This document shows, piece by piece, positions 1-8,511 of a stretch of DNA of 64,000 bases. The translations under genes and the position numbers were made by a program. This stretch comes from Pseudooceanicola marinus (lineage in GTDB: Bacteria; Pseudomonadota; Alphaproteobacteria; Rhodobacterales; Rhodobacteraceae). The stretch is taken from positions 248,001-312,000 of the forward strand of contig NZ_PGTC01000009.1 in NCBI RefSeq assembly GCF_002786295.1, written 5' to 3'. Position 1 is the stretch's first letter. Each line of letters starts with the position of its first letter. The notes beneath the pieces are model-generated. The model had not been told where the DNA came from. It ran no database searches and saw only the letters and a list, made by a program, of their open reading frames with translations.

Positions 1-307
1 GCAAGTGCCAGCACCGGGCGGCCGGTGCGGCGGGCAGGGACAGCCAGTCGTGGCTGTCCAGCAGGGCGCGCGCGGCGCTTTGGACCTGGGCGGCGGGCTG
101 TTCCCGAGGATCGAGGCGCAGCAGGACCGAGGCCGGGGCCGGAACGACCTCCGTCACGCCGTCCAGCGCCGCGGCCTCTGCCGCGAAGGCGCGGGCGGCC
201 CGGTTTCCCTCTTCGGTGAAGGTGGTGCCGAAGCGCACGAGCACCCCGTCCAGGCCGAGCGGCAGAAGCGCGGGCAGGGCAACAGGATCACGGGCGGCGG
301 CGGGCAT
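1..307 (-). CDS. pxpB: 5-oxoprolinase subunit B / KipI family, 5' part only
   Basis: This leftward gene starts at an ATG at 307 and runs off the left edge, so only about 102 N-terminal residues are visible. It reads MPAAARDPVALPALLPLGLD, then a GVLVRFG strand, a DGVTEVVPAPASVLLRLDP block, and ends in CWHL. That is just where family members continue into the PVCYGGEFGPDL-type motif. These features match allophanate hydrolase subunit 1 / KipI / PxpB proteins, which work with PxpC and PxpA in ATP-dependent opening of 5-oxoproline to glutamate in the cytoplasm. It diverges from amiC. Whether pxpC and pxpA follow lies outside the window. KipI (a sporulation kinase inhibitor in Bacillus) is the alternative name for the fold, but in Proteobacteria the oxoprolinase role is the usual one. 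Confidence 0.75.
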   Translation of the reverse strand, partial: MPAAARDPVALPALLPLGLDGVLVRFGTTFTEEGNRAARAFAAEAAALDGVTEVVPAPASVLLRLDPREQPAAQVQSAARALLDSHDWLSLPAAPAARCWHL

Positions 308-474
308 CGGGGTGGGCTCCGGCAGGGGGCGGACGGGGAGGGGCACAGGTTGCAATTCCGCTCCCCGTTGTCAACGTGGCGTGCCCGACGGCGGCGGCTG
401 GCCCAGGGGGCCGCCGGGGCTTCGATCCGCCGCCGGGATCGGATAGGATGGGCCAGAGCAGACGAGGTGGGTGC

Positions 475-1740
475 ATGAGAAAGAGACCGGACGGCGCGGG
501 GGCCCTGCGCCGGATCGCCCTGTGGCTGGTGGTGACCGCCGGCATGACGCTGGCCGGCGTTTCCGGCAGCACCGCGATGGCACAGGACTTCACCGCGCGC
601 GCCACGGTCCTGCCGGGCGACAGCGGGATCCGCGACCGGCGCGGCCGGCTGGAGCTGTCACTGCACCTCAGCCAGGGGGTGCCCTACCGCATTTTCACGC
701 TGGAGGACCCGCGTCGCATCGTGCTGGACTTCCGCGAGGTTGACTGGCGCGGCGTCGATCCGGCGGTCCTGCTGAAATCTGACCTGGCGACGGCGGTGCG
801 CATGGGGCAGTTCCGCCCCGGCTGGTCGCGCATGGTGATCGACCTGGCAGAGCCCCTGGCGCTGGAGGAGGCGGACCTGCGCCTGACCGAGGACAGCGGT
901 CGCGCCCGGCTGACCGCGCGGTTCGGCCCCGTGGCGGCGGAGGAGTTCACCCGGCTCTCGGGCTATCCCGCAACCCCGGGCTGGGGCCGCGAGGGTCTGG
1001 TTGCCCTGCCGATGCAGGTGCCGCCCAAGGCACCTGACGGGCCGATGCGCATCCTGCTGGACCCGGGCCATGGCGGCATCGACCCGGGCGCCGAGCGTGC
1101 GGGCGTGGTCGAGGCCGACCTGATGCTGACCTTCGCCCGCGAGTTGCAGGAGGCGCTGGTGCGCTCCGGTGCCGAGGTCTATCTGACGCGCGAGGACGAC
1201 AGCTTCGTCAGCCTGGAAGGGCGGGTCGCCATGGCCCATGCGCTGGAGGCGGACCTGTTCCTGTCGCTTCACGCGGACGCCTTGGCCTCCGGCCGGGCGC
1301 TTGGCACCACGGTGCATACCCTTGCGCGGTCGGCCAGCGACGAGGCCAGCCGCCTGCTGGCGGAACGTCACGACCGCGCGGACCTGCTGGCGGGGATCGA
1401 CCTGAGCGACAGCGACGACCAGGTGGCCGGCGTGCTGATGGACCTGGCCCGGACCCAGACGCAGCCGCGCAGCGAGCAACTGGCCGATGCCATCGTCCTT
1501 GCGCTGCGCAGCGAGGGGATGCCGCTGAACACCCGCCCGCGCCGCGCTGCCGGCTATTCGGTGCTGAAGGCGCCCGATGTGCCGTCGGTCCTGATCGAGA
1601 CGGGCTTCCTCTCGTCGCCCCGGGACCGGGAGAACCTGGTTGACCCGGTGTTCCGTGCGCGCCTTGCCAATGCGATCCGCGACGGCATCCAGGCCTGGAA
1701 GATCGCCGATGACACCCTGGCGCCCCTGCGGCTGAAGTAG
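475..1740 (+). CDS. amiC: N-acetylmuramoyl-L-alanine amidase, AMIN + Amidase_3
   Basis: Periplasmic zinc amidase of about 421 residues that cleaves the lactyl–L-Ala bond of peptidoglycan, usually during cell separation. ATG 475 is preferred over in-frame upstream codons because GAGGTGGG lies just upstream and the product then opens with a basic stretch and a hydrophobic signal segment ending STAMAQ. An AMIN-like targeting domain covers roughly residues 35–160. The catalytic domain begins at ILLDPGHGGIDPGA (first Zn His), followed by the Glu in VVEADLML, the second His in LFLSLHADA and the catalytic Glu in VLIETGFLSS. It sits directly before a class A PBP on the same strand, a pairing common in Rhodobacterales. 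Complete and unremarkable. Confidence 0.93.
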   Translation: MRKRPDGAGALRRIALWLVVTAGMTLAGVSGSTAMAQDFTARATVLPGDSGIRDRRGRLELSLHLSQGVPYRIFTLEDPRRIVLDFREVDWRGVDPAVLLKSDLATAVRMGQFRPGWSRMVIDLAEPLALEEADLRLTEDSGRARLTARFGPVAAEEFTRLSGYPATPGWGREGLVALPMQVPPKAPDGPMRILLDPGHGGIDPGAERAGVVEADLMLTFARELQEALVRSGAEVYLTREDDSFVSLEGRVAMAHALEADLFLSLHADALASGRALGTTVHTLARSASDEASRLLAERHDRADLLAGIDLSDSDDQVAGVLMDLARTQTQPRSEQLADAIVLALRSEGMPLNTRPRRAAGYSVLKAPDVPSVLIETGFLSSPRDRENLVDPVFRARLANAIRDGIQAWKIADDTLAPLRLK

Positions 1741-1909
1741 CAGGGCGGGGCGGATCCGCCTCCGCCCGTCCATGGCGGGGTGGGGAGGCTGCGCGCGCGG
1801 CAGTAGCGGCAGCATCGGACCGCCGGTGACGCCTCCTTGCGGGGATGTGTTTTGACCGTCATGGGCACGCGGTCTATATGGTCGAGCCTAATCAGAGAGG
1901 CCCGGGCGC

Positions 1910-4441
1910 GTGATCAGATTCGTACTTTCCTTCCTCGGCGGTATTTTCACCCTGGTGACCGCCGGCATTGCCATGGTGGCCCTGTCGGTGGGCGCCATCT
2001 TCTGGGTCTATGGCCGGGATCTGCCCAGCCACGAAGCCCTGGCGCGGTATCAGCCGAAATCCATCTCCCGGATCTATTCCGGCGAGGGGCAGCTGATCGA
2101 CGAATTTGCCCGCGAACACCGCCTCTATACCCCCACGGAGGAGATCCCCGACCTGGTGAAGAACGCCTTCATCTCGGCGGAGGACAAGAACTTCTACACC
2201 CACGCGGGCTATGACCCGCGCGGCATCGCCGCCGCGATCTTCGAGGCGATCCAGACCCGCGGCGAAAGTGTGCGCGGCGCCTCGACCATTCCGCAGCAGG
2301 TGGCCAAGAACCTGTTCCTGTCCGGTGACCGGCGGATCGAGCGCAAGGTGAAGGAGGTCATCCTGGCCTCGCGCCTGGTGGAAAGCCTGCCCAAGGACGA
2401 GATCCTTGGCATCTATCTGAACGAGATCTTCCTCGGCCAGAACTCCTACGGGGTGACGGCTGCCGCACGGGTCTATTTCAACAAGTCCCTGACGGAATTG
2501 GCCCCGCATGAGGCCGCGACGCTGGCGGCCATGCCGCAGGCGCCCAGCAACTACCATCCCGTGCGTGCGCGTGAACGGGTCACGCAGCGCCGCAACTATG
2601 TGCTGCGCGAGATGCTGGAAAACGGCTATATCGACCAGGCGACCTACGAGACTGAGGTGGCGCAGCCGCTGCGCTCCGTTCAGGCGGGCGATTTCGAGCC
2701 CTACCGCAACCAGCTGCCGCCGCGCGACTACTTCACCGACGAGATCCGCCGCCAGCTCTCCGATGACTTCGGCGAGGAAGAGTTCTTCTCCGGCGGCTAC
2801 ACCGTGCGCGCCACGGTCGATCCCGACATGCAGGACGTCGCGGCCCGGGCGCTGCGTCACAAGCTGGAAGAGGTGGACCGCAACCTGGGCGTCTGGCGGG
2901 GCACCGGCGCGGCGCTGACCGAAGATCAGCTGGCCAGCGAAGAGGCCTGGCGTGCGGCGCTGGACAGTGCCGACGTGCCGCGCGACATCGACCTGGGCGG
3001 CCAGTGGCGGCCGGCGGTGGTGCGCGAGATCGCGGCCCAGAGCCTGACCATCGGGATTGAGGACGTGGCGCTGGACGATCCGCGCGGCACCTCCGTCCCC
3101 CGCAGCGACATCCAGTGGCTGCGCGGCGACTTCTTCGACAACTTCGAGGTCGGCGACGTCGTCCTGGTGCGCGAGGTGAAGACCAGCGGCGGCGAGTTCG
3201 ACCACTGGTCGCTGCGTCAGGTGCCCGAGGTGCAGGGCGGCTTCATGGCGATGGACGTCAACAACGGCCGCGTCATCGCCATGCAGGGCGGCTTCAGCTA
3301 CCAGGACTCGGTCTTCAACCGTGCCACCCAGGCGCGTCGCCAGCCTGGGTCTAGCTTCAAACCTTTCGTCTATGCCTCGGCGCTGGACAGCGGATATACC
3401 CCCGCCACGATCGTCATCGACGCCCCGATCGAGATCGACACCGGCGAGGGCCTGTGGCGGCCCAAGAACTCGTCGAACAAGTTCTACGGACCCACGCCCC
3501 TGCGCACCGGGATCGAGATGTCGCGGAACCTGATGACCGTGCGCCTGGCGCGCGAGGTGGGCATGGACGTGGTCGCGGAATACGCCGAACGCTTCGGCGT
3601 CTACGACGATATGAGCCCCTATCTCGCCAACTCCCTCGGCGCGGAGGAAACCACGCTTTACAAGATGGTGGCGGCCTACGCGATGTTCGCCAACGGTGGC
3701 GAGCGGGTGGAACCCACCCTGGTCGACCGGGTGCAGGACCGCTACGGCAAGACCATCTATCGCCACGACCAGCGGATCTGCGTCGACTGCGAGGATCTGT
3801 CCCTGACGCCCAGCCAGAGCCCGCGGATCCTGCCCAACCGCCAGCGGGTGATGGATGCCATCACCGCCTATCAGCTGACCTCGATGATGCAGGGCGTGGT
3901 GCAGCGCGGCACGGCGGCCCGCGTCGTCAACCTGCCGGTGCCCACGGCGGGCAAGACCGGGACGTCGAACGACGCCCGCGACGCCTGGTTCGTCGGCTTC
4001 ACCTCCAACATCGTGGCGGGCTGCTACATCGGCTACGACACCCCCCGGCCCATGCTGGGCGGGCGCGGCTATGGCGGCACGCTCTGCGGTCCGGTCTTCC
4101 AGGAGTTCATGACCGAGGCCGTTAAGGAATTCGGTGGCGGGCCCTTCGAGATCCCCGAGGGTGGGCATTTCATCAAGATCGACCGCTACACCGGTGCGCG
4201 TCTGCCGCAGGAGGCGTCGGGTGCCAATGTCGTCGCCGAATACTTCCGCGATGGCGAGGAGCCGATCTTCGGCATCTTCTACGATGGCGGCTTCGCCATG
4301 GGGTCTGACCTGCCGTTGTTCGACAGCGCCGCAGAGGCGCGCAACCAGGCGCAGCGCCAGGTGACGACGTCGACGGGCGAAACGGCCACCGTGGGTCCGA
4401 ACGCAGGCTTCGGTACGCTGTCCTCGGGCGGGTTGTACTGA
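1910..4441 (+). CDS. mrcA: Penicillin-binding protein 1A (bifunctional transglycosylase/transpeptidase)
   Basis: Inner-membrane peptidoglycan polymerase of 843 residues that polymerises and cross-links lipid II. The start is a GTG at 1910 with AGAGAGG about 10 nt upstream. Residues 1–32 form the single membrane anchor. The GT51 domain carries the catalytic Glu in SAEDKNFYTHAGYD (about E91) and GASTIPQQVAKNLFL. An OB-like insert follows at about 310–430. The transpeptidase domain has S481-x-x-K484 (GSSFKPF), S538-R-N and K682-T-G. Length fits proteobacterial PBP1A. It lies 169 bp after amiC, so the two may share transcription. A copy of the dispersed hairpin repeat begins about 30 nt after the stop codon. 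Confidence 0.95.
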   Translation: MIRFVLSFLGGIFTLVTAGIAMVALSVGAIFWVYGRDLPSHEALARYQPKSISRIYSGEGQLIDEFAREHRLYTPTEEIPDLVKNAFISAEDKNFYTHAGYDPRGIAAAIFEAIQTRGESVRGASTIPQQVAKNLFLSGDRRIERKVKEVILASRLVESLPKDEILGIYLNEIFLGQNSYGVTAAARVYFNKSLTELAPHEAATLAAMPQAPSNYHPVRARERVTQRRNYVLREMLENGYIDQATYETEVAQPLRSVQAGDFEPYRNQLPPRDYFTDEIRRQLSDDFGEEEFFSGGYTVRATVDPDMQDVAARALRHKLEEVDRNLGVWRGTGAALTEDQLASEEAWRAALDSADVPRDIDLGGQWRPAVVREIAAQSLTIGIEDVALDDPRGTSVPRSDIQWLRGDFFDNFEVGDVVLVREVKTSGGEFDHWSLRQVPEVQGGFMAMDVNNGRVIAMQGGFSYQDSVFNRATQARRQPGSSFKPFVYASALDSGYTPATIVIDAPIEIDTGEGLWRPKNSSNKFYGPTPLRTGIEMSRNLMTVRLAREVGMDVVAEYAERFGVYDDMSPYLANSLGAEETTLYKMVAAYAMFANGGERVEPTLVDRVQDRYGKTIYRHDQRICVDCEDLSLTPSQSPRILPNRQRVMDAITAYQLTSMMQGVVQRGTAARVVNLPVPTAGKTGTSNDARDAWFVGFTSNIVAGCYIGYDTPRPMLGGRGYGGTLCGPVFQEFMTEAVKEFGGGPFEIPEGGHFIKIDRYTGARLPQEASGANVVAEYFRDGEEPIFGIFYDGGFAMGSDLPLFDSAAEARNQAQRQVTTSTGETATVGPNAGFGTLSSGGLY

Positions 4442-4472
4442 CTAGCCTGCAGCGCCGCGCAGCCGAATGACG

Positions 4473-4545
4473 GCGCGGGGGGCTTTGCGCCCCCCGGTCC
4501 CCAGGCTGGCGACTCCCCGGGGGTATTTTCGGCGAAGAGAAGACG
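4473..4545 (+). repeat. Multi-hairpin intergenic repeat, copy A
   Basis: The element follows mrcA. Hairpin 1 is GGGGGGC (4477–4483) pairing with GCCCCCC (4489–4495). Hairpin 2 pairs GTC-CCA with TGG-GAC around a GGC loop. Then come ACTCCCCGGGGGT (4512–4524) and a TATTTT tract. The same architecture recurs at 8355, 41058 and, inverted, at 32908. The short last hairpin plus T-tract looks like an intrinsic terminator for mrcA; that role is inferred. Confidence 0.7.
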
Positions 4546-4662
4546 GGGCCGGGCGCGTGGCTGCAAGGGGCTGCGCGCCGCGTGCGGCGATGCGGCCCGC
4601 TCTTGTTCCGCCCCGGGCCATGGGATACACCCCGGGCTCAGACCTGCCAGTAAGGAACCACG

Positions 4663-5784
4663 ATGCGCGCCGAGGCACAGAACACCGTCACCGAGATCGA
4701 GAAATCCCTGGAGCTGCTGCGCCAGCGGGTGGATTGGGACACGGCCCAGCACCGCCTGGAGGAGTTCAACGCCCGGGTCGAGGACCCGAACCTCTGGGAT
4801 GATCCCGCCAAGGCCCAGGCCCTGATGAAGGACCGCCAGGCCCTGGTCGATGCCATCGACACCCATAATGCCCTGCAGCAGGAGCTATCGGACAACGTCG
4901 AGCTGATCGAGCTGGGCGAGATGGAAGAGGACGAGGAGGTCGTCACGGAGGCCGAGCAGGCGCTGAAGGCGCTGAAGGAGAAAGCCGCCGAGAAGGAGCT
5001 GGAAGCCCTGCTGAACGGCGAGGCCGATGCCAACGACACCTTCCTGGAGATCAACGCCGGCGCCGGCGGCACCGAGGCCTGCGACTGGGCCTCGATGCTG
5101 CAACGGATGTACGTCCGCTGGGCCGAGAAGCGCGGCTACAAGGTGGAGCTGCAGTCGGAGGAAGCCGGCGGCGAGGCGGGCATCAAGTCCTGCTCCTACA
5201 AGATTTCCGGCCACAATGCCTATGGCTGGCTGAAGTCGGAAAGCGGCGTGCACCGGCTGGTGCGCATCTCGCCTTTCGGCAAGGGCACGCGCGAGACCTC
5301 CTTTGCATCCGTCTGGGTCTATCCGGTGGTCGACGACAATATCGAGATCGAGGTGAACCCCGCCGACATCCGCATCGACACCTACCGGTCGTCGGGCGCG
5401 GGCGGTCAGCACGTGAACACCACCGACTCCGCCGTGCGGATCACCCACCACCCCACGGGGATCGTGGTGACCAGCTCGGAGAAGTCGCAGCACCAGAACC
5501 GCGACATCGCCATGAAGGCGCTGAAATCGCGCCTCTACCAGCTGGAGCTGGATCGCCGCAACGCGGCCATCAACGAGGCCCACGACAGCAAGGGCAGCGC
5601 CGGCTGGGGCAACCAGATCCGCAGCTACGTCCTGCAGCCCTACCAGATGGTGAAGGACCTGAGGACCAACCACGAGACCTCCGACACTTCCGGCGTGCTG
5701 GACGGCGCCCTGGACGGTTTCATGGCGGCCACCCTGGCGCAGAACGTCGCCGGCAAGAGCCGCGCCGAGGCTGCGGGCGAGTAA
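4663..5784 (+). CDS. prfB: Peptide chain release factor 2
   Basis: Class I release factor of 373 residues that recognises UGA and UAA and triggers peptidyl-tRNA hydrolysis on the ribosome. The ATG at 4663 is preceded by TAAGGA. The RF2 codon-recognition tripeptide S203-P-F205 sits in VRISPFGKG, and the catalytic G247-G-Q249 in [10 protein letters not shown]. The C-terminal block around [20 protein letters not shown] is typical. The frame is continuous. Where the E. coli gene carries its internal UGA frameshift site (before DYDAKKERLEE), this gene reads [16 protein letters not shown] with no stop, so the autoregulatory programmed frameshift is absent. Confidence 0.97.
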   Translation: MRAEAQNTVTEIEKSLELLRQRVDWDTAQHRLEEFNARVEDPNLWDDPAKAQALMKDRQALVDAIDTHNALQQELSDNVELIELGEMEEDEEVVTEAEQALKALKEKAAEKELEALLNGEADANDTFLEINAGAGGTEACDWASMLQRMYVRWAEKRGYKVELQSEEAGGEAGIKSCSYKISGHNAYGWLKSESGVHRLVRISPFGKGTRETSFASVWVYPVVDDNIEIEVNPADIRIDTYRSSGAGGQHVNTTDSAVRITHHPTGIVVTSSEKSQHQNRDIAMKALKSRLYQLELDRRNAAINEAHDSKGSAGWGNQIRSYVLQPYQMVKDLRTNHETSDTSGVLDGALDGFMAATLAQNVAGKSRAEAAGE

Positions 5785-6234
5785 GCCCCGGCGCGAGGCC
5801 CGGGCCGCCTGGCCCGGTGCCTTTACGGCGTCGCTGCGGCAATGCGGTGAGCCCCTGAAATTCAGTCCCTATTTACATTACCTTATGGTCACGGTTGCGA
5901 ATCTCAATTCAATGTATTGGGACGGGTCGAGACTTTTGGGCGCCGAACCTGATCAAATTCGCCATTCCCTCTGGCAATAACGCCTGAAAGGTTGCGTCAT
6001 CGGGTCACAATTTCGTTCCCACGCGGCGGAGGTCGCGCGACAGGACGGGGGAATGGGGTAGATTGATCCGGTACTGCGTGAAATCCATTTGATTTCGTCG
6101 GGACGTTGCGCGACGCCGCCGGATGCGTGTCGGGGCACGTTCCGGGGCTGCGCGCCGTGCAGTGTTTGTGTGTGGGCGGGGCTGGCCAAGCTCTCTTTCG
6201 ATCCCGCCCGTGGGTTTTCTGAAAAGGTGGGGCA
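5785..6234. other. Intergenic region, 450 bp
   Basis: No convincing gene is visible between prfB and the small gene at 6235. About 5865–5990 is clearly more AT-rich than the surroundings, suggesting promoter DNA for the downstream gene. The rest is ordinary GC-rich sequence. No tRNA-like cloverleaf or riboswitch could be recognised. Confidence 0.5.
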
Positions 6235-6450
6235 ATGAACCGGAAAGTAGTGATCAAGGGCCATTTCGGCACCATGCACAAAGGCGGCTGGACCCGCTCC
6301 TTTCCTCCGGGAAGTGTGAACGGCGGCAGCTGGATGCTCGACGTGGTCGAGGACATGAAGGCCTATGCCGCCCATCACGACATGGAAGAGGCTGAACAGA
6401 TCCTGGCCGACACCCAGGCGCGCCTGTCGCGGGTCGTCTTCACGGGCTGA
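6235..6450 (+). CDS. Small hypothetical protein, 71 aa
   Basis: The family is not recognised. The ATG at 6235 is preceded by a strong AAGGTGGGG ribosome-binding site about 5 nt away, and an AT-rich promoter-like stretch lies further upstream, so the gene is probably real. The product starts MNRKVVIKGHFGTMHKGG, has a Gly/Ser-rich central turn (SVNGGSWMLDVVEDM) and ends in a predicted amphipathic helix (EEAEQILADTQARLSRVV). There is no signal peptide, membrane segment or cysteine, so it is probably cytoplasmic. It converges on the lytic transglycosylase gene across a short hairpin. Confidence 0.65.
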   Translation: MNRKVVIKGHFGTMHKGGWTRSFPPGSVNGGSWMLDVVEDMKAYAAHHDMEEAEQILADTQARLSRVVFTG

Positions 6451-6451
6451 G

Positions 6452-6471
6452 GCCCGGCAACTGCGCCGGGC
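6452..6471. terminator. Hairpin between convergent genes
   Basis: GCCCGGC (6452–6458) pairs perfectly with GCCGGGC (6465–6471) around a 6-nt loop. It lies exactly between the convergent stop codons at 6450 and 6481. There is no strong T-run, so termination efficiency is uncertain. Confidence 0.5.
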
Positions 6472-6480
6472 GCAACTGTT

Positions 6481-7305
6481 TCAGCCGTCGATCCGGGCGG
6501 CCGCATAGGCGATGGCCTGCTGATAGACCGTGGCCGCGTTCCAGTCGTTCAGCACCCGGAAATTCGCCGTGCCCTCGTGGTAGGGCTGACCGGGCTGCCA
6601 GCCGTGGCCGCGCAGGTAGTTCGCCGTCGAGGCCAGCGCATCCGCCGCGTCGTAAAGGTTGACCCGCCCGTCGCCATTGCCGTCGCGACCATATTTCACC
6701 ACATTGCCGGCCAGGAACTGCGTATGGCCAATCTCGCCGTGGGCGGCGCCGATGGCATCGGCGGGCAGCCAGCCGCGATCAACCATTTTCAGCGCGGACA
6801 GCAGATGCGCGGTAAAGAACTCCGACCGACGGCAATCATAGGCCACCGTCGCATTGGAGGAAATCACCGGGTATTTTCCGAAAAACTGGCCAAAGCCGCT
6901 TTCCATCCCGTGAATGGAAATGAGGATCCCGGCAGGCACCCCGTATTCCGCTTCCAGCGCATCGAAGAAGGCCGCATTGCGGGCGCGACGTTTCCGGCCC
7001 TCGGCGGCGATGTAGTCAACGCCGCGGATCCGTTTGAACTCTTCGAAGGAATAGCGCACGCCGGTCTGCTTGCGGTCGGCGCCGATGGTGCCATGGGAAT
7101 ATTGCGTGGCGGCCAGGGCCGAAAGTCCGGCCGGCCCGATGCCGGCAGCGCGGGCCTCCTCCGCGAAGGCGCTCTTCCAGGCGGCGAAGCCGGCGGAGGT
7201 GTCACCACAGGGCGCGGCAGACAGCGGTGCGGCCAGGGCCAGAAGGCCGGCAAGCGTGGGGGCAAGGGCAGGGGCAAGGCGGCGGAACGAGGGAAAAGCG
7301 ATCAT
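6481..7305 (-). CDS. Lytic murein transglycosylase, MltB-like (SLT_2)
   Basis: Periplasmic enzyme of 274 residues that cleaves MurNAc–GlcNAc bonds to give 1,6-anhydromuropeptides. A signal peptide ends near LSAAPCG. The catalytic Glu is E135 in HGMESGFGQFFGKYPV. Downstream blocks typical of the MltB family are GEIGHTQFLAGNVVKYG, DGDGRVNLYD and a C-terminal ANYLRGHGW. The C-terminal peptidoglycan-binding domain of longer family members is absent. No lipobox is seen, so it is probably soluble rather than a lipoprotein. It faces a DUF2189 gene across a 207-bp divergent spacer. Confidence 0.88.
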   Translation of the reverse strand: MIAFPSFRRLAPALAPTLAGLLALAAPLSAAPCGDTSAGFAAWKSAFAEEARAAGIGPAGLSALAATQYSHGTIGADRKQTGVRYSFEEFKRIRGVDYIAAEGRKRRARNAAFFDALEAEYGVPAGILISIHGMESGFGQFFGKYPVISSNATVAYDCRRSEFFTAHLLSALKMVDRGWLPADAIGAAHGEIGHTQFLAGNVVKYGRDGNGDGRVNLYDAADALASTANYLRGHGWQPGQPYHEGTANFRVLNDWNAATVYQQAIAYAAARIDG

Positions 7306-7512
7306 GAAAAACCTGCGGAAATCTTCGGATAAGGCGAAAGAAGCCTAGGCTGCGCCGGGTAACGGGGCAAGCCTGCGCGCGTCCCCGGCCGGTTGCGCCC
7401 CGTACGGAAAGCTTGATCGGCGCGGCAGAAGGGGGGCATCCTGTCGCCGCGCCCGGGAGGCGGCCGGATGAGGGTCGGGGCGCGCCGTTGCAGGTGAGGG
7501 AGGAGGAAACGG

Positions 7513-8316
7513 ATGGACACCATGACGCCGGGCGCACGGCCCGAAGACGCGATGCCCGAAGAGGGTGTGCCGCCGCTGCGCCCCGTGACCGCCGGAATGC
7601 TGCGCGAAGCGCTGCGCCGGGGCTGGGCGGACCTGACACGCGCGCCGGTCTGGGGGCTGTTCTTCGCCGGGGTCTACGTGGTGATCGGATGGCTCCTGGC
7701 CTGGGTGACCCTGGCCACCGGGCAAAGCTACTGGCTGATCTTCGCGGCCCTGTCCTTCCCGCTGGCCGGTCCCTTCGCCGCGGTCGGTCTTTATGAGGTG
7801 TCGCGCCGGCTGGAACGCGGGCAGCCGCTGGATCGCCGCGCGATCCTGACGGTGGTGCTGCGCCAGTCGCGGCGGCAACTGCCGTCGATCTGCGCCATCA
7901 TCATCTTTCTGCTGCTCTTCTGGTTCTTCCTCGGCCACATGATCTTTGCCCTCTTTCTGGGGCTTTCGGTGATGACCAATGTCTCCAGCTCGGTCGAAGT
8001 CTTCCTGGCGCCGGAGGGGCTGATGATGCTGGGCTTCGGCTCGGTCGTGGGGGCGGGGTTTGCCCTGTTGCTCTACATGATCACGGTGATCGCCCTGCCG
8101 CTGCTGCTGGATCGCGAGGTGGATTTCGTCACCGCGATGATCACCAGCTTCGGCACCGTGACCGCGAATCCCGGTCCGATGATGGGCTGGGGGATCTTCA
8201 TTGCCGTCGCGACCTTCCTGGCGTTGATCCCGGCCTTCCTGGGTCTCTTCCTGGTGCTGCCGCTTCTGGGTCACGCCACCTGGCATCTCTACGATCAGAT
8301 CGTGGGCGAGGGCTGA
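7513..8316 (+). CDS. DUF2189 domain integral membrane protein
   Basis: Predicted inner-membrane protein of 267 residues with five or six hydrophobic segments (about 47–70, 75–95, 120–160, 175–200 and 230–255). Conserved family blocks are [38 protein letters not shown] and a C-terminal [13 protein letters not shown]. The start has a good GGAGGAGG site a few bases upstream. The biochemical role of DUF2189 proteins is not established, and the neighbours here (a lytic transglycosylase divergently, tamB convergently) do not settle it. It is monocistronic and ends just before copy B of the hairpin repeat. Confidence 0.85.
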   Translation: MDTMTPGARPEDAMPEEGVPPLRPVTAGMLREALRRGWADLTRAPVWGLFFAGVYVVIGWLLAWVTLATGQSYWLIFAALSFPLAGPFAAVGLYEVSRRLERGQPLDRRAILTVVLRQSRRQLPSICAIIIFLLLFWFFLGHMIFALFLGLSVMTNVSSSVEVFLAPEGLMMLGFGSVVGAGFALLLYMITVIALPLLLDREVDFVTAMITSFGTVTANPGPMMGWGIFIAVATFLALIPAFLGLFLVLPLLGHATWHLYDQIVGEG

Positions 8317-8354
8317 AGGGCCGCGCCGTCGCGCAAGATGCGAGACGTAGAGGG

Positions 8355-8430
8355 GGGCGGGGGGCTCTGCCCCCCTTGAGCCCTGGCGGGCTCAATTCCC
8401 CCCGGGATATTTTTGGCCAACAAATGGAGA
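8355..8430 (+). repeat. Multi-hairpin intergenic repeat, copy B
   Basis: The element follows the DUF2189 gene. Hairpin 1 is GGGGGGC (8359–8365), loop TCT, GCCCCCC (8369–8375). Hairpin 2 is GAGCCC (8378–8383), loop TGGC, GGGCTC (8388–8393). It ends in CCCGGGATATTTTTGG. Arm sequences of hairpin 2 differ from the other copies but remain perfectly paired. It is probably a terminator for the DUF2189 gene. Confidence 0.7.
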
Positions 8431-8511
8431 GATGGGGGAGGCGCATGATGGGGAGCGGCGCGCCCGGGGGACCGGGCCGCCGTTTCGTTGTCGAACCCGG
8501 GCGTGAGGGGA

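Noticed and set aside
376-474. N-terminal extension of AmiC
   Set aside because: It lacks a ribosome-binding site and would bury the signal peptide that starts at 475.
1892-4168. A 758-codon open frame antisense to mrcA
   Set aside because: The sense frame encodes all PBP1A motifs; the antisense product has no recognisable features.
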